Shown one piece after another: positions 1 through 10,984 of a stretch of 64,000 nucleotides of DNA. Source of the stretch: Sordariomycetes sp. S80-01Y (Eukaryota; Ascomycota; Sordariomycetes); the NCBI GenBank assembly GCA_037042185.1, contig JAXQJY010000033.1, positions 2,914,001 to 2,978,000 on the forward strand, written 5' to 3'. The notes below the pieces were generated by a model. That model did not search any database. It saw nothing but the letters and a program-made list of their open reading frames with translations, and was not told the origin of the DNA. Position numbers and translations under genes: made by a program. How positions within the stretch are numbered: position 1 is the first letter of the stretch; every line of letters begins with the position of its first letter.

Positions 1-868
1 ATAAGGGATGCATGAACTCACTCAAAGACTCCATGCCGTCCTACAAGCGCTGGGAAAAGCCTTTGTTCTCGGACATCTGTTGTATTCTCCCAGATCCTGG
101 CTACCTGCTGGACTGACCCGTGAGCGCTGACCAATGCGCGACGGTTGCCAAGGCGTGGTGGTCGGATGGTGCGGCTCGAGCTGACGAGGCCGCGATGCGT
201 GGACTATCCGGGGAACTGGAACAATGCGGGTTGGGCCGTCGTGGGATCCTGGTTTGGGCCGGTCTGGAAGGGCTGTGGAAGGTCTGGACTCGATGTTGTT
301 TATGCGGGTGGCGATGTCGATGCTGGGATTGTGGTGTGATTGAGGGTGCCAGTAGTATGCGACCAACAGTCGCGATGACTTCATCCCGCCCGTACTAGTC
401 AGACCTACCCTGCACGCAAACCAAAAAGCCACGATCTATCCTGTAATACATTGCGATATAATACTGGAGATAGCTTGAGCTGCCATTATTTCTTAGCTAC
501 GCTTGAGGTTTACATGAGCTTTTGTTAAAGTCACTTTGTTACTTTGGGGGCATACGTGCAAGCCAATCTGAAACACTTTCAAAAGTTTGTGACGGGAACC
601 GTCGTTGTTTTCGCATTGGAGGCACCCTGATCAACGGTACGATTTCAAGACTATGAACATGTTCAATTTAAAGGCTAATTCGTCCTCCGGCAGTGACTAG
701 AGACCAAGAAGGTGTTTATGTCGTCCCAGAAGTTTACGCATGCAAGTGTTGTGGTACCTAGTCGCGGTTTATCGATAAAGCTCACTTTTTACTCAAGTCG
801 CGTCTCCCGGCCACCATCCCACCTTCTCCCGAGTCAACGCCGGTCAATTCGACCGCACCCTCTCCAAA
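1..868. other. Intergenic, upstream of POP1
   Basis: I see no gene here. The open frames on both strands are short, low-complexity and resemble no family. The last 80 bases are pyrimidine-rich and end in a good fungal start context (CCAAAATGCC) for POP1, so this end probably holds its promoter and leader. The left edge could include the tail of a neighbouring gene that cannot be recognised. Confidence 0.5.
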
Positions 869-3586
869 ATGCCACCCAAAGCTGCCTACGGTGGGCAGTC
901 TTCCTCTTCCAAACCTCTAAAACGAAAAACAGACGCGGCGAACCTCCCCAGAACCTCCGAATCCAAGCCTCAGCGACACGCAACCTACGCGGCCATCAAG
1001 GCCGCCCGCAACATCCCCTCACAACCACCCGAATCTGCCCTCAAAGATGGCGAGCTCGACCTCCAAACCTTTGTGGCTGCCCACGAATTCGAGATTCGGT
1101 CCCTCGAGCAGAGCATGGCTACGTCAAAGGCTCAAGGGACGAGTCGCGCATTTCAACAGGTCCCAAGGGGTTTGAGAAGGAGGACGGCAGCGCATAATGC
1201 GAAGAGGGTGCCGAAAAGATTGAGGAGTAGGGCACTGAAGGAGATGAAGGAGGACAACACACCGGTTGTTGAGGCGAGGAAACGGAAGCCTAGGACTACG
1301 AGGGCGAGGATAAGAGCAGAGACGGCGAAAAGGTTGGGAGTTTTGGCAGCGAGGCAGAGGAGAAAACAATTGAAGAGGGCTGAAGCTGTTGGGGAAGACC
1401 CGAAGGACCTGAAGGACGCGGCCGAGACGGGCGTCCACGTACGCAAGCCGAGAGCGAAGATCAGGCGCAATGCCTTGAACGAACCTCCAACACCGCCAGC
1501 GAAGTTCCGGAAGCGACAATTGAACAAGACATGGCTGCCGACCCACGCCTGGCATGCTAAAAGAGCACGGATGACAGACCCAAAGGACCCTCTCTGGCGA
1601 TTCGCTATGCCATTAACGCCGAACGAGAAGATTTATCGGCCAACGCACCGCGCTCAGGGACAAAAGGGGGCCTTGGTTTGGGATACGAGCTACATGAGTA
1701 CCATTGGCCTCTTTGGTAACGTTATTGGGATTGAGCGTGTACTTCGTAGAGTCGGCGTGTGCGAGAAGATGTGCTCAGGAGAAAAGGGCCGGAAGTGGAG
1801 GGCGGGCTGTCGTACCTGGTGCGGCACTCTCAGTCGTGGCACAGAGGAGGGAGCTCGGCTGGTGTGCCCAGCGACCGTATTCTGGAATCCGCTTGAGAGC
1901 AACACAGTAACTCAGGACCCCAAGAAGATGAAACGGGAGGTCTTTTTGAGAGTACATCCCTCCGCCTTTCTTGAAGTCTTCAATGAGCTACTACGACTGG
2001 CCAAGACGGAGACGCCGCAACTGTACATCGAGGATCTGCGTTACGAGATTGGTAGCATTGAGCTCACAGGACCGGCATCGACCGAAGTCCTCTCGTCGAT
2101 TCTGCACCCCTACTCCACCAAAGATACCCCGAAATCGAAACACGCGAACCTGTTCCAGTCCATCAAAGGTCTCACAAACCCCTCAGCGTTGCCAGCCAAT
2201 GCGATGCTGGGCTTCTCTGTACAGGATCCTCGACTACGATATCCGCCAAGAAGGCCGACGCTCCAAGATGACGAAGAGCATGAGATGGAGCTCTTGGAGA
2301 CGATTGCAAGTTGGCCAGCCGGCCAAGGGCTGGAGCCTTGTAGCTTGTTCGACCGCAATGCCCGACACAAGGCTTCAATGCTGCCATCGCAAAAGCTAAT
2401 CAGCAGGAGGCGAAGCAAGATGAACCCAGGAGCGTTTTTGAAGCCATCTTCAGTCGACCCGCCCATCCCAGTCATCCTACTCGCAGGCCGCTCCGGCTCA
2501 AGTACTCAAACCCAAGGGACGTGGACTTTACTCGCGCCGTGGGCGTGCATCCTGCCCATTTGGTACAGCACAGTCCATTGCCCCTTAACATCAGGGGGCA
2601 ACCCCCGGTTTGCTGGGCTCAACGAAACGCAGCAAGTAGTTTTTGAACGCGGCCATCCTTGGTTTCCTGCCGACTTCCCTGCCACAAACGCCGGGATCGA
2701 CTGGGAATTAGAAGAACGCCGAAAGAGGATGAGGAAGTGGATCAGGCGACCCAAGAGCAAGCGCGTGGCATGGCAGAACCTTGATCTGGGCGCAGGGCGA
2801 AAGGGTGAGGTTGGTGATGGCTTTGCATGTGACTGGGAAACTCTCTTCCAGCTGCGGAAGCCAGGGGAAGAGACCAATCAGGATATCCTTGACACTACAA
2901 GAGAAGCTCTGGCGTTCGGTTCTCAGGACTTCAAGGACCAGGCCAAATTACTTCAGAAGCTGCGCAACCTCGAGAGAACCGCCTACAACGAGCTCTTGAC
3001 GACAATTGAAGATGCGCCGGATTATTCACTACTTGGAGTCCGGATCAGACTGCTTTCTCGAGGCGCAGTCGGGCCTTGTGCAAGGATATACCGTCTGCCT
3101 TCGTCACCGGGAGCCGAACCAACATCATCGGACGCAGAGGTGCCGGCGACAATACCGCCCGAGGGTCTCTCACCTACCGGCTTGCCCCACGACCTTCGCC
3201 AACAGTGGCTTTCTCGCGTCCCGACCAAGTCGAACTCGTCAAAAGACATCGGTGCTCAGAAGTACATAGCGAACGCCGATATTGAAGAGCGCAAACGGCT
3301 GCTGGCCCGGGAGCTCACCTCAGGCCCCGCTGCCTGGCCACCCGAAAAGCCAAACTCGACGACCGTCAACGGCGCCCATCCTTTAGTGCCTAACGCGGAC
3401 GACCTCGTCGGCTTCGTGACGTCCGGGTCGTTCGACCTGAGCCAAGGACGCGGAATGGCGATTGGAAGTATCTCCGTGGGGAAGATTATTGAGGACGTGA
3501 GGAAAGATGCCAATGAGGGACGGTTGTGCATCGTGAGGAGCGCGGGGGAGAACGTAGGCTGGATCGCAAAGTGGGAAGCTCTGTAG
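869..3586 (+). CDS. POP1: Ribonuclease P/MRP protein subunit POP1
   Basis: Largest protein subunit of nuclear RNase P and RNase MRP, which trim the 5' ends of pre-tRNAs and process pre-rRNA in the nucleolus. One uninterrupted frame of 905 residues, the usual length for fungal Pop1. The N-terminal Pop1 domain (about residues 65-250) has the hallmark run AFQQVPRGLRRRTAAHNAKR followed by very basic segments that fit RNA binding. The central POPLD domain (about 540-650) shows LLAGRSGS, WTLLAPWACILPIWY and HPWFPADFP. The C-terminus (about 850-905) has the conserved GFVTSG...GRGMAIGSISV pattern and ends in a tryptophan-rich tail. The start is the first ATG, in good context, directly before a Lys/Arg-rich segment. 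The lack of introns is unusual beside its neighbours. Identification rests on several family motifs. Confidence 0.95.
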   Translation: MPPKAAYGGQSSSSKPLKRKTDAANLPRTSESKPQRHATYAAIKAARNIPSQPPESALKDGELDLQTFVAAHEFEIRSLEQSMATSKAQGTSRAFQQVPRGLRRRTAAHNAKRVPKRLRSRALKEMKEDNTPVVEARKRKPRTTRARIRAETAKRLGVLAARQRRKQLKRAEAVGEDPKDLKDAAETGVHVRKPRAKIRRNALNEPPTPPAKFRKRQLNKTWLPTHAWHAKRARMTDPKDPLWRFAMPLTPNEKIYRPTHRAQGQKGALVWDTSYMSTIGLFGNVIGIERVLRRVGVCEKMCSGEKGRKWRAGCRTWCGTLSRGTEEGARLVCPATVFWNPLESNTVTQDPKKMKREVFLRVHPSAFLEVFNELLRLAKTETPQLYIEDLRYEIGSIELTGPASTEVLSSILHPYSTKDTPKSKHANLFQSIKGLTNPSALPANAMLGFSVQDPRLRYPPRRPTLQDDEEHEMELLETIASWPAGQGLEPCSLFDRNARHKASMLPSQKLISRRRSKMNPGAFLKPSSVDPPIPVILLAGRSGSSTQTQGTWTLLAPWACILPIWYSTVHCPLTSGGNPRFAGLNETQQVVFERGHPWFPADFPATNAGIDWELEERRKRMRKWIRRPKSKRVAWQNLDLGAGRKGEVGDGFACDWETLFQLRKPGEETNQDILDTTREALAFGSQDFKDQAKLLQKLRNLERTAYNELLTTIEDAPDYSLLGVRIRLLSRGAVGPCARIYRLPSSPGAEPTSSDAEVPATIPPEGLSPTGLPHDLRQQWLSRVPTKSNSSKDIGAQKYIANADIEERKRLLARELTSGPAAWPPEKPNSTTVNGAHPLVPNADDLVGFVTSGSFDLSQGRGMAIGSISVGKIIEDVRKDANEGRLCIVRSAGENVGWIAKWEAL

Positions 3587-3863
3587 CCATCACATGAATC
3601 TCGATGCATCAAGAAAGGAGACACCACTTTGAAAGCAACACGTCGAGGCCAGTGGCGTCGACGCCCTTCTGAAGACATAGTGAATCTGCGCAGGCGTTGG
3701 CCGTGGTGAGACTAACGCCTAGACCTGGGATACCCCAGATGGCACTAATGCAGGCTTCCCGTGCTATCTATGGATATGGTTGCTTCCAAGTACGGCTGCC
3801 AAGTGGTAATTCGAACGTCACTCGGGGCCTGCTGTCATTGACGCCTTTCGCGGCTTTTACACG

Positions 3864-3870
3864 TATAAAA
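3864..3870 (+). promoter_or_regulatory. TATA box of the GFA-domain gene
   Basis: TATAAAA lies about 110 nt before the start codon at 3982, a usual distance in filamentous fungi. No other gene start nearby could use it. Confidence 0.45.
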
Positions 3871-3981
3871 GCGATTGTGATGTGAGGATTCTCAAGGTTC
3901 TCACTTGATTCTGAACATATCCGACAGCCCGCTACTCTCCATCACTGCGCAGCGAAAGCCACCCCGCGACCCACAGCCAAC

Positions 3982-4525
3982 ATGTCTCAGGAATATCCCA
4001 AGTCCATCACGGGAGGGTGTCTCTGCGAGAACGTCCGCTATAAGATCACCTTTCCTCCCGACCACAACTTCAAAGACTCGGTACGTCGCCTCCCTCCCCT
4101 TTCCCAGTACCGGGGCTCATCCCATGTAACCACCTCAACAGTCCCACTGACCGGCCAACCTTCCGGGTTGTTAGATCTCAACCTGCCAGTGCTCCCAGTG
4201 CCGCAAGCAGACGGGCTCCCTGATCATGCGCGTGCACCAGGTCCCCTGCACGGCCCTCTCCTACACCACGCCGGCCGAGTCCCTGTCCAGCTACCGCGCC
4301 TCCGAGGGCAACTCGCGCGGCTTCTGCTCCGCCTGCGGCAGCTTCCTGTACTGGCGCGAGGACAAGGGCGACAGGATCAGCGTCTGCGTCGGCACCTTTG
4401 ACAGGGACGTGCTCAAGGAGTGGGGTGCGGTCCTGACCAAGGCGGAGAGACATCTTTTCTGCGAGGACGAGGTTAAGGGCGTGACGGATCACCTGGAGGG
4501 GAAGAGGTGGCCCGGTGACTGTTAG
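3982..4525 (+). CDS. GFA/CENP-V-fold zinc protein (glutathione-dependent formaldehyde-activating enzyme-like)
   Basis: Two exons, 3982-4080 and 4175-4525; intron 4081-4174 begins GTACGT, ends TTAG and keeps phase 0. The spliced product is 149 residues. Family zinc ligands are visible: GGCLCENVRY at residues 11-20, CQCSQCRKQTGS just after the junction, and FCSACGSFLYW in the middle. This is the Mss4-like fold of the GFA family, whose founding bacterial member was reported to speed formation of S-hydroxymethylglutathione. Most fungal members have no measured substrate, so the precise reaction is unknown. The length is normal. The next gene, EAF, is convergent with 200 nt between stop codons. 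Confidence 0.85.
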
Positions 4526-4729
4526 GAGCCGAGAGTTGAGGGAATATCTATTGCGATGTGGAAGCGGTGGCTTGCTCTGGTATCGAAATGTCCAAAAAGA
4601 GAGAACGCCTTACAGCCCGTTGTGTATCTCCAAGCCAGTATTTCCAAACGCCAAATGTCAGGCGTGCTGTCGTCCCAGGACTAAATTCCAGGACTAAACA
4701 GAAAAGCCACAAAGTCATCGACAAACTCG

Positions 4730-5824
4730 CTAATCCTCCTCACTGATCTCACTTTCGTCCCCGTGATCGCCCCGCGCGACAGGACTGCTCCCGCCATTGC
4801 CGACTTCCTCGAACGCTTCTGCCAGGTCCTTCTCCAGATCATCCTCCAAGTCTCCCTCCATGTCGCTACCGCCCCTCGTGTCATCCACCTCCTGCTCTTC
4901 CTCATCAAGATCCATATGCTCTGGCTCGTGAGCGGGTTGGTTGACGGGACTGGGCAGTTCAAAGCCGGCGTCTGACTCGTTCAGACTCTCATCGTCCGCA
5001 TCCTCGGCCTCTGATTCTCGTTGATCCATAAACTCGTCAAACCTGCGCACTGAAGTCAGAGCCGGGGAGAAATCCCGATTCTGCGACTTGGGTCCCCCAC
5101 CATCGGGGTATTCAACTAGCAGCAGATCGTCACCCTCATCCTCCTCCTCATCGTCCTCTGCGGGCTTCGCTTTGGGCTTGGCCTTTGGCTTCGCGCTTGA
5201 TGTAGGCGTCGGTGTAGCCCCTCCCGTGGGAAGGGCCAGATTGTTCGCGTCCTTGGCCCTCCGTCTCTCTGCTTTGGTGGCAAACTCCCTCTTCTCCTCC
5301 TTTTTCACCTCCTTCTTCTTCCTTATCGGACTTTTGGCCCTCTCCTTCTTCTCCTTCTTCTTGCCACTCTCGTCAATGTGCGGGAATCTCCTCTCCAGAA
5401 CACCGGGGTCGCTGTTCTCCGGGGTTCTCGTCAGATTCATGTTGAAGGTGCTGTCCACCCGATCCAGTACGAAGCGCTGGTTCTCCGCGTCGAAGTACAG
5501 CACGTACTTGCCATTCTGCGTGGTCCTGGTGCCGGCGAAGGCATGGGTTGTGCTTGAAGAGGAAGAGGAGAGAACGTTGAGATCGTATGAGGAGGTTTGA
5601 CCCGGAATGGATGGCTTGAGACGAGCGCGGGCGTCGGAGGGAATCGACGAGGGTTTGTGGTTATCTTGAGTCGAAGGGTTAGCATGCCGCGAGAATGACG
5701 GCTGAAGGAAGGGCAACATACAGCGGACGCCGGTGAATATATCGTCAGTTGCCTTGCCGAGGAGGCGGTCGCTTAGGACAACGGGGTAGTTGCCCGTCTG
5801 TGTCGGGTCGATGAGGTCGGCCAT
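4730..5824 (-). CDS. EAF-family RNA polymerase II elongation factor
   Basis: Two exons on the minus strand; intron 5721-5665 (57 nt) has GTATGT, a GCTAAC branch site and CAAG. Splicing turns the junction into G-V-R-Y-N-H-K, the ELL-associated-factor pattern, and gives 345 residues. The N-terminal third is the EAF domain: GNYPVVLSDRLLG at 11-23, then YVLYFDAENQRFVLDRVDSTFNMNLTRTP. The rest is low complexity: a Lys/Arg-rich block, an Ala/Lys/Pro stretch and a very acidic Ser/Asp/Glu tail, as in EAF transactivation regions. In animals and fission yeast EAF pairs with ELL to stimulate elongation in the nucleus; the role here is inferred from family. The intron is a multiple of three without a stop, so retention would add 19 residues inside the conserved domain. 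Confidence 0.8.
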   Translation of the reverse strand: MADLIDPTQTGNYPVVLSDRLLGKATDDIFTGVRCMLPFLQPSFSRHANPSTQDNHKPSSIPSDARARLKPSIPGQTSSYDLNVLSSSSSSTTHAFAGTRTTQNGKYVLYFDAENQRFVLDRVDSTFNMNLTRTPENSDPGVLERRFPHIDESGKKKEKKERAKSPIRKKKEVKKEEKREFATKAERRRAKDANNLALPTGGATPTPTSSAKPKAKPKAKPAEDDEEEDEGDDLLLVEYPDGGGPKSQNRDFSPALTSVRRFDEFMDQRESEAEDADDESLNESDAGFELPSPVNQPAHEPEHMDLDEEEQEVDDTRGGSDMEGDLEDDLEKDLAEAFEEVGNGGSSPVARGDHGDESEISEED

Positions 5825-6702
5825 TGCGACAACGGAGCGGGAGAAGCGCGGTGTCGATTATTCCAATCGTCGAAGGCGAGATGCGGTCAATGTGCCGCCA
5901 GGGGAAGTCAAGACAGCGGCAGTGTTGTCTGGGGAGAGCTGGACCAGCCCGAGGACCGGAATGGTGTCTGCTCGAGGTCGGCTGCTTCCCTTGATTGAGG
6001 CGGGTGGGGATGATGGCGCTGGGCGGAGGGTCGCTTCGCTAACACGGTGCGCTAAGGTAACCGGGGGGGCTGGAGGACTTCCCGCTGAGGGGCAAACTGA
6101 CTGTCGGCTCGGCTATTCCAGGTGAGTTCTAATCGTGCGACTGCGTGCTGCCAGCTGCTGTCGAGGAATGGGAGCGCAAGGCGATGATGGAAAAGACACG
6201 CAATTCGAGGGTTGGAGGACAAGGAGGGAAACGTGACAAAGTGTCGGGCTTGGCTGACGGGTGAGGCGATGAAGCGCCAAGCCGGGGACCGCTTCAAGTT
6301 GTCGTGTGAGTTCAGCCTTCAATGGTCGCACCTTGTCAGACTACGTTAAGCTCGGGCGGGGGTGCTATTTGTTGGTCTCGACAAAGAAAATCCCACACCA
6401 TGTTGTGACACATGGTATTGGGTTGGGTAGATTCCAATGTGGTACGATTCGTGGATTGAAAACTATCGCTCCGACGGCTCTGGGCCGCCACTGGCACCTC
6501 AAGCGCAACGCACACCAAGCGGCCACATCTGAGGCGAGCTTCGGCCAAAGTCCCCGATCATCTCGACGCTGGATGACTTTTCCTCTCTGTGGCATGTTTC
6601 TGACCAGACAACAGCCCTCCCGCCAAGCCGAATGAATAGACTGATGGCAATGACTGTTGCATGCGGGCTCCATTCCGTTATCAAGACCAACCCCTGAGTC
6701 CC
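5825..6702. other. Intergenic between EAF promoter and lipase 3' end
   Basis: Holds the upstream region of EAF and the downstream region of the lipase, both on the minus strand. A short poly-G run lies near 6063. Frames of 60-110 codons on either strand resemble no family. I see no RNA gene. Confidence 0.5.
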
Positions 6703-7578
6703 TTAGAAGGGCAGCCCATTCTCACACTCAAATTGCCTCTCGTAGTTTTCGTTCAGCTCGTTCTCCACCAAATTCCATACATTCTTCGACCATCCCAGCC
6801 CTGCGTGACCGACCTTGTCGTCAGGACAGGTATCCTGAATGATGATGTTGCGCACTCCATCCTCATCCACCTTGCTCGTCTCAGGTGCAACCAGCGTATC
6901 CGCAGTCGACATGATGATGGTGGGCCTGTTCCCTTCCTGGGAGATGCGCTCCGCGGCCGCGAAGTCGTTGTAGATGTCGCCGCCTGTGGCCATCTGGTCG
7001 CAGGCCTCGCAGCCCAGCGTCTCGAGGGCCAGACTGGCAAGCTCGCGCGTAACGTCCCCTCCGATGTAAAATATGTCCGTGAAGCCAAAGTACTGCGCCC
7101 CGTGGACCGCCGGGCCCAGAGCAATGTTGTGATCCACCACCTCGCTTATCCCTTCCTGCGTCATGGGGACGTACAAGGCCATGACACCGCCCTCGCTGTG
7201 TCCCACGAGGTCAACCTTCCCACTGCCGGTTCTTTCCTTCACCTCCTTGATGAAGGACGCGATGTCGGCCGCTGACTCGCGCATGTCGGTCAGACCTCCG
7301 ATCCAAGGGACGAGTTTGTGAGCACCGTATGTCTCGGAGAAGACGCAGTAGCCGAGGTCTTTCAGGTGGTGGGAGAAGGTGTTGAGGCCAACCTCCCGCT
7401 GAGACGAGAGACCGTGAAGCATGATGACGGGGTTGTGGTCTGACTGACAGTCGAAATCGTTGTCAGGAGCACCGTAGAGAGGGTTTTCGACCAGGTCGGA
7501 TGGTAGTGACCAGTCAAGGCCACGGGCCAGGGGCAGTAAAGCCGCCAGAGCGGGAATGAGCTTCGCGTGGGTAGGCAT
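6703..7578 (-). CDS. Secreted class 2 lipase-like alpha/beta hydrolase
   Basis: Single-exon gene of 291 residues, starting at the ATG whose complement is 7576-7578. An in-frame extension exists upstream but has no ATG. Residues 1-20 form a signal peptide (short basic start, hydrophobic LIPALAALLPLA, then ARG). The EstA/lipase class 2 fold is supported by VIMLHG near residue 51 (oxyanion region), the nucleophile elbow GHSEGG with Ser128, a likely catalytic Asp227 in STADTLV, and His258 in KVGHAG. Cysteine pairs fit an extracellular protein. It probably hydrolyses acyl esters outside the cell; the substrate cannot be told. A TATA-like site lies 74 nt upstream. Confidence 0.85.
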   Translation of the reverse strand: MPTHAKLIPALAALLPLARGLDWSLPSDLVENPLYGAPDNDFDCQSDHNPVIMLHGLSSQREVGLNTFSHHLKDLGYCVFSETYGAHKLVPWIGGLTDMRESAADIASFIKEVKERTGSGKVDLVGHSEGGVMALYVPMTQEGISEVVDHNIALGPAVHGAQYFGFTDIFYIGGDVTRELASLALETLGCEACDQMATGGDIYNDFAAAERISQEGNRPTIIMSTADTLVAPETSKVDEDGVRNIIIQDTCPDDKVGHAGLGWSKNVWNLVENELNENYERQFECENGLPF

Positions 7579-7651
7579 ACTGAGGATCGAAGTCGAGAAG
7601 TAGCTTAGCAGAGGAAACGTCAATAGCCTCTTGATGCGACTAGAAGTCCGA

Positions 7652-7658
7652 CTTATAT
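7652..7658 (-). promoter_or_regulatory. TATA-like element of the lipase gene
   Basis: The minus strand reads ATATAAG here, 74 nt before the chosen lipase start at 7578. Position and orientation fit a core promoter, but the match is not perfect. Confidence 0.3.
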
Positions 7659-10440
7659 CAGAGTACTAGCCCCAGAAGGTCCCGAATCCTTCAGAGCGCC
7701 ATGACGGGAACCCCTGTTCGTCTCGGAGACGGCGAACTCTGACAGACGCAGGGACCTCTCATCCTTCAACCTCGCTTAGAACATTGCATTCAAATTCAGA
7801 TCCTTCGTGAGTATTGAAGCCGAGACTGTATCTCTTAGTGGCCTTGTCGATGGGCGGGAGGAAAACGCGTACCGAGAAGCTGAGGCTCTCTGCGAAAGAC
7901 GAAGACTAGGTGCAAAGCGTAGATCACACTGCACCGAACTGTTGCGCCGGGTACTTCGAAGTCGCCTTTTTCTTTCGGGGCCCATGCCGGCGAGATCAAG
8001 AATGGCGGTGGCCTTTAATTGAACTGCACGCATGAACCCTCGATAAAGTCTTTAAACAGAATGCCTCGCCAACCTACCCCATTTGCACATGCCCCCTTGA
8101 GCTCAAACCTTGCGCCCAGCCTTCATCAAAAGAGATCACTCACAGTCGTCGTTTTAAAACATGGTTGTCATTGAATGGCTGATGAGCTTTACCACCTCCT
8201 CGGGGATCATCAGCACCAGGTAGCTCGGTAAGCTCCCTATATGCTTCTGGCTTAGCTGCACAACCGTCGAGGCGGCCGTGCTGGCTGGCAGCTCAGTGCT
8301 GCTGCAAATTAGCTAGCCAAAACGACGGCCGAGGGAGTCCAAGTGAAGGTGACCTGTAGGTTCACATAAAGGATGCATTTAACAAACTAGGCAGCTGACT
8401 AGATCGTAGGGCACAAGGTGAACTGGATAGAGCGTCTTCGTCTCTGATCTAAGTGGCGAAACTAATGCAGAGCGTGGGCTCGAGAACACAGTAATAATCA
8501 AGCAGACCCGACACCAGCACGGCACGAAGCTGGGCTAACGTCCCTGTGCGTGTTTCGAAGGGATTGCATTCACTGAATCCCTTGATGGCCGTAGTTGGAC
8601 GTCCCGGCGACGTGGTTGGCCAGAATACGTCCGAGGCGCTCATTGAGGTAATCTGTGGAAGCGACATTGCAGTGCCCAATCCGCCGTCAATGGCCATGCC
8701 GATGAGAGCCCTGGGAATTTCATGGCCCGACTTACTAACGTACTCCGTAGGCAGCAGCAGTCTTCCAATTCTCTGCCGTTGACGCGAGGCTGTGGATGGT
8801 CTCGTGACTGCTGTGAAATGAATCCGATCTCAGAACACCTGCAGGTCGGCAATTTCATCACGTCTCATCACAACGTATGGTCTCGGGGCGTCAAGATCTA
8901 GGACCCATCCCGCCGGTTCATCTCATCTCCCGCCTCGCTTCCAGATGCGCGCATCGCTCCACCCCGAACGACTGCGGCCGTCACCTCTGCTCCATACTGT
9001 CCTCGAACAGCCAACTACATATTAATGCCGTGACGCGATGAAGAAGGGTGGGCGGCGGCTCAGCTCAACAAAGGGAGGACCGCAAAAGCAAAGCTGCGAA
9101 CACGTCCGAGCGCAGAAGCCAATACATGCGCGTCCAGCCGCGATCTCGGGACGGATGAGTTGTGATCCGCGGCTAGGGGCTAGTTGCGCTTGAGCGTGAC
9201 GGTCAACGGGGACGGGCGGGGAAGGGGGGAGGAGGCAAGATGCAGGGCGAGATGCATTGCATTGCAGCGACGGTGCCGGGCCAGAGGGCAACCTTGGAAG
9301 ATTGGCTATGCACAGCTGAAGTGATCTCCTGAGGTTGATGGTGGTGGTGGTGATGTTGACTGTTGACACTGGCAGTGGCCAGAGTGGGCAAACGGCTCGA
9401 AAATCGAATGCCAATCTTGGCCCGGCAGATGCAGTGCACTGACCACTGGCAGCCCAGCGATGACGCCCGAGTCCTCGCTCCCCTCGGCCAATCGCGTTAC
9501 TACAAGGCCATGGAACCTTCAAGCCTCGGCGCCACCAGCCAGTCAGTCCACTGGCATTGCATCGTCTCCAAGTGCCAGCGTCGGCACCTCCAGTGTGATC
9601 AAATATCGACAGGGCTGATGTGATGGATCGAGCCCATCTGCGCGATACGCAAAGCTTGGACCGATGTTTTGATAGGGGGCAGCAAGGTTTGCACCGTTTT
9701 TGGTAGCTCTGGCGAGGTGAGACCTGAAACGAACGTGTAGCGGGCGGACCCGGCGCCAGTCCAGGCCGGCCAGACTCGATGGAGTAGGGCTGGCCAGCGG
9801 TCACCTGGACCTGGGTGTTTGTCCGCAACTCGACAGGGGCCCTGGCATTTGAACGTCCGGCACTTTCTGATGATGAATCAAGCAGTCATCGGCACGAGTA
9901 CTAGTACAGGAGGACGCAGGACAGCATTTGATCGGGAGAAGAGCTTCTACTTGCCGTCAACGATGCGTGCATCCGCATCGTATCCATCCTGCTTGCCAAT
10001 TGTTTGAGGGTGGGAGCAGCAAAAGGGGGCTGCGAGCGGGTACTCACGCGCTGCGCTGCGTTGGTGCAACTCCGAGTTGATGCCATGTGGGAGGACCGGC
10101 AAACTGCCGCCTTCCCAACTGTACGCAGTGCTCCGTAGCTCTGTGGAATGTTTCCTCCTCGGCCAACGCCCCCCCTTGGAGTCGACTCCGAGGGCCTGTA
10201 TCCAGACTGGACCCAGCCTTTCCCCCTCACTTCAGATGATCCGACTTCTATCCCAGCGCCTTCACCACATGTTGAAGAAGATACTATCTCAACGTTTTGG
10301 CCCAACAAAGGCTGCTAAAAACTGCTGCCAGCTCATCGTTGCGCCCCTCCTGCTTCGGCGCCAACCCTGATTGGAGGCGTTTGCTTTTTCAGAGGTGGAG
10401 GGACCAGCCCGCGCCAGTGATGCACCTTTCCCCGTAGCTG

Positions 10441-10470
10441 CTAGCGCTGGCTTGCGCTGGCGTGCGCTGG
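10441..10470. repeat. Three tandem 10-bp units (GCGCTGG core)
   Basis: Three consecutive decamers each end in GCGCTGG with three variable bases in front. They lie about 520 nt upstream of the RBR ligase start and just before the CAGTGG cluster. They could be a protein-binding array or a small replication-slippage repeat. Confidence 0.6.
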
Positions 10471-10513
10471 TCGTTATCACCCCCAGGCCCGCGGCACTCG
10501 TCCAATGCGCACC

Positions 10514-10560
10514 GCCAGTGGGACTGCCAGTGGCACCGGCTGGGACTGGTACTGGCAGTG
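10514..10560. repeat. Cluster of GCCAGTGG-type words
   Basis: Within 47 nt there are two exact GCCAGTGG copies (10514 and 10526) and a third related GGCAGTG at 10554, with intervening GGGACTG words. Further copies in either orientation lie at about 9.37, 9.44 and 9.55 kb. All are upstream of the RBR gene. Confidence 0.5.
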
Positions 10561-10984
10561 ACACTCAATCCCAGCTCCGCGGCTTCTTCCATCAGACCAT
10601 CTCGGCCGTTCCTCTTCTCCTCCCCAACTCCCTACGACAAAACCCCCGGCAGCGAGGCAATCCCCGTCTGCATCGTAAAGCGACACATCATCTAAACCAT
10701 CTCCCTCGATCGTCTCACACACGGCCCGAGCACAGCACGCGCATCGCAAAAGTAACGACCCTGTCCCCCTGTCTCAGAGTAGAGATCCGATCTACTTCGT
10801 ACCTAGCCAACTTGGTAGCGTCGCGGCTCATCACCTCTCGCATGTCCCTCCATTTCTCCTCGTCTCGCGTTACGACAACACCTCGTCCAGGCCTCCCGCA
10901 ACATCGTCCGTCATGGTCATATACTGAAACCCAATACCACCCCCCGATCCCACGACCCCGTGCTGCGGCACCTCTCCCCCAAAC

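Larger units (their letters stand above)
7579..10984. other. Long gene-free block before the RBR ligase
   Basis: About 3.4 kb with no credible gene. The longest open frame (about 270 codons, 9022-9828, minus) is low complexity, Arg/Ser/Pro-rich and lacks family motifs. There is a short GGT run at 9337-9355. From about 9.3 kb onward GCCAGTGG/CCACTGGC words recur, densest at 10.5 kb. The last 500 nt is pyrimidine-rich and probably holds the promoter and leader of the RBR gene. No RNA gene was recognised. Confidence 0.5.

Noticed and set aside
8405-8500. tRNA-like words (ACTGGATAGAGCG, CTCTGATC, GGGCTCGAG)
   Set aside because: An A-box-like word is present, but the arms do not pair into a cloverleaf and the B-box is poor.
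9022-9828. About 270-codon frame, minus strand
   Set aside because: Low-complexity Arg/Ser/Pro/Cys composition with no motif, no plausible start context and no splice-supported extension.
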